A stretch of 64,000 bases of DNA from Sipunculus nudus (Eukaryota; Annelida; Sipuncula; Golfingiida; Sipunculidae): positions 44,905,079 through 44,969,078 of the forward strand of contig CM049309.1 in NCBI GenBank assembly GCA_026874595.1, written 5' to 3'. The position numbers and the translations under genes are program-made. The notes beneath the pieces are model-generated. The model made no database searches and had not been told where the DNA came from. It worked only from the letters and a program-made list of their open reading frames with translations. Positions 63,360-64,000 of this stretch are shown piece after piece (the stretch's first letter is position 1; each line of letters starts with the position of its first letter).

Positions 63360-64000
63360 GATAAACTTCCTGTAGGTTCAGGGTTGAACATAATCAACCT
63401 TTTAACTTCTTAAAATTATTCTGAAAATTAAAAGCAAACATAAGTTCTTCAACTGACTTAACATACACATCGAGCGAATCAGACACAAATTGTAGCACCT
63501 GCAAGTGGCAACATATATATATATAACACGTTGGAAACCGCAGACAATGTGAAAAGAAATACGTACACAAAACCCAGGTGTAAACGAAAATATTGACACA
63601 GGGAAAGAAGGAAGGTGGTCGGCTCGATCTGGGAGTGGTGACCACTTCAAGGAAACGAGCATTAGGGAATAATAGACTAAAGAGAGATCACCCAAGTGCT
63701 CGGTAAAGCTTCTAGAAAAATATTGGACCATGTTCTCAAGGTGAAAGAGCCAAGGAAATAGAGCTTTTAGGTTTGAATAACAGGCAATGAGTGCACAGCA
63801 TCATGGGTGTCACCATAGGTACAATTGCACGCGCTGAACCATGGCTACCGGATTATCCCGTGTACGAGGTGAAAACTCAGAGGTTATTGTTGTGTATATA
63901 CCGGTAGTTGGAGTGTGTTACTGTGTATGTGTGGGTTTGGGGGCCCTGGCTATGGGAGCGGGGTGAGTAATGATGCTCGGCCGACCCGGAGACTAGCGCT
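63360..64000. other. Right-edge block, unassigned
   Basis: Balanced from about 63580. An ATG-started 41-codon frame at 63841-63966 is hydrophobic and ends before GAGTAATG; a 109-codon minus frame overlaps 63402-63731. Neither is recognisable, and no AP-2 exon was identified. Confidence 0.25.

Larger units (their letters stand above)
56462..64000 (+). other. TFAP2 intron 2, open at the right edge
   Basis: Starts with GTGAGG after exon 2. Neither the short third exon nor the large exon for the basic region of AP-2 could be recognised before the window ends; codon strings for the conserved DQSVIKK-like segment were looked for by eye and not found. The intron therefore appears longer than 7.5 kb, although a very short exon could be missed. 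Confidence 0.55.

Noticed and set aside
63841-63966. 41-codon hydrophobic frame, possibly a membrane peptide
   Set aside because: Too short, and its composition is explained by GT-rich sequence; no signal of conservation can be judged here.

Overview
The window is animal nuclear DNA. It is strongly AT-rich, full of long (TA)n arrays and other microsatellites, and gene-poor. Nearly all open frames are chance frames or frames through simple repeats. Dense TA arrays, CATG-rich tracts, TCGCGA-containing dispersed repeats and a TCTCGTGC/CGCGATA repeat cluster would suit a spiralian such as a mollusc, but the taxon is inferred from style and is not proven.

One gene is recognisable: a TFAP2 (AP-2 family) transcription factor on the + strand, running off the right end. 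Its second exon (55997-56461, phase 0 at both ends) encodes the AP-2 N-terminal transactivation region, with the TSAP-LSHTP block, the DFQPPYFPPPY PY-motif block and a DARRDY block. About 36.7 kb upstream, at 19240-19275, lies a 12-codon first exon, MSFLALDANTWQ, followed by a textbook donor. It closely resembles the short alternative N-terminus MSILAKMGDWQ of human TFAP2A and splices in the same phase to the same exon. A second first-exon candidate lies 0.8 kb before exon 2 (55046-55183, 46 codons ending IIDSE, weak donor), and a third, tiny one lies at 49188-49202 (MLSVQ, strong donor, CpG-rich upstream). Both well-supported candidates have a promoter-like stretch with a GAGCGCCCCC-CTGCC block and a CCAATCAG box. 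The picture is a multi-promoter AP-2 locus like that of vertebrates.

Layout: 1-18.1 kb is upstream flank (or a further upstream intron), mostly AT-rich repeats with complex islands near 0-0.7, 6.1-6.8, 7.86-8.06, 13.3-14.5, 15.35-15.6 and 16.7-17.1 kb. The region 18.1-19.4 kb holds the distal promoter and first exon. From 19.3 to 56.0 kb is a giant first intron in which (TA)n deserts alternate with balanced-composition islands of 0.2-2 kb, several without any 60-codon open frame on either strand; these are candidate cis-regulatory elements of AP-2. The region 54.4-56.5 kb holds the proximal promoter, proximal first exon and exon 2. From 56.46 to 64 kb is intron 2, with a degenerate minisatellite directly after exon 2 and a further complex block at 58.75-62.05 kb. 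The exons for the basic and helix-span-helix DNA-binding/dimerisation regions were not found and should lie to the right.

Other structures: a near-perfect 27-bp-arm hairpin at 33.24 kb, an (AAT)n/(ATT)n palindrome at 30.4 kb, a 217-bp tandem duplication at 25.1 kb, an inverted pair of ATACCCC/GGGGTAT repeats at 9.5 and 10.9 kb, and a GC-rich hairpin just inside intron 1.
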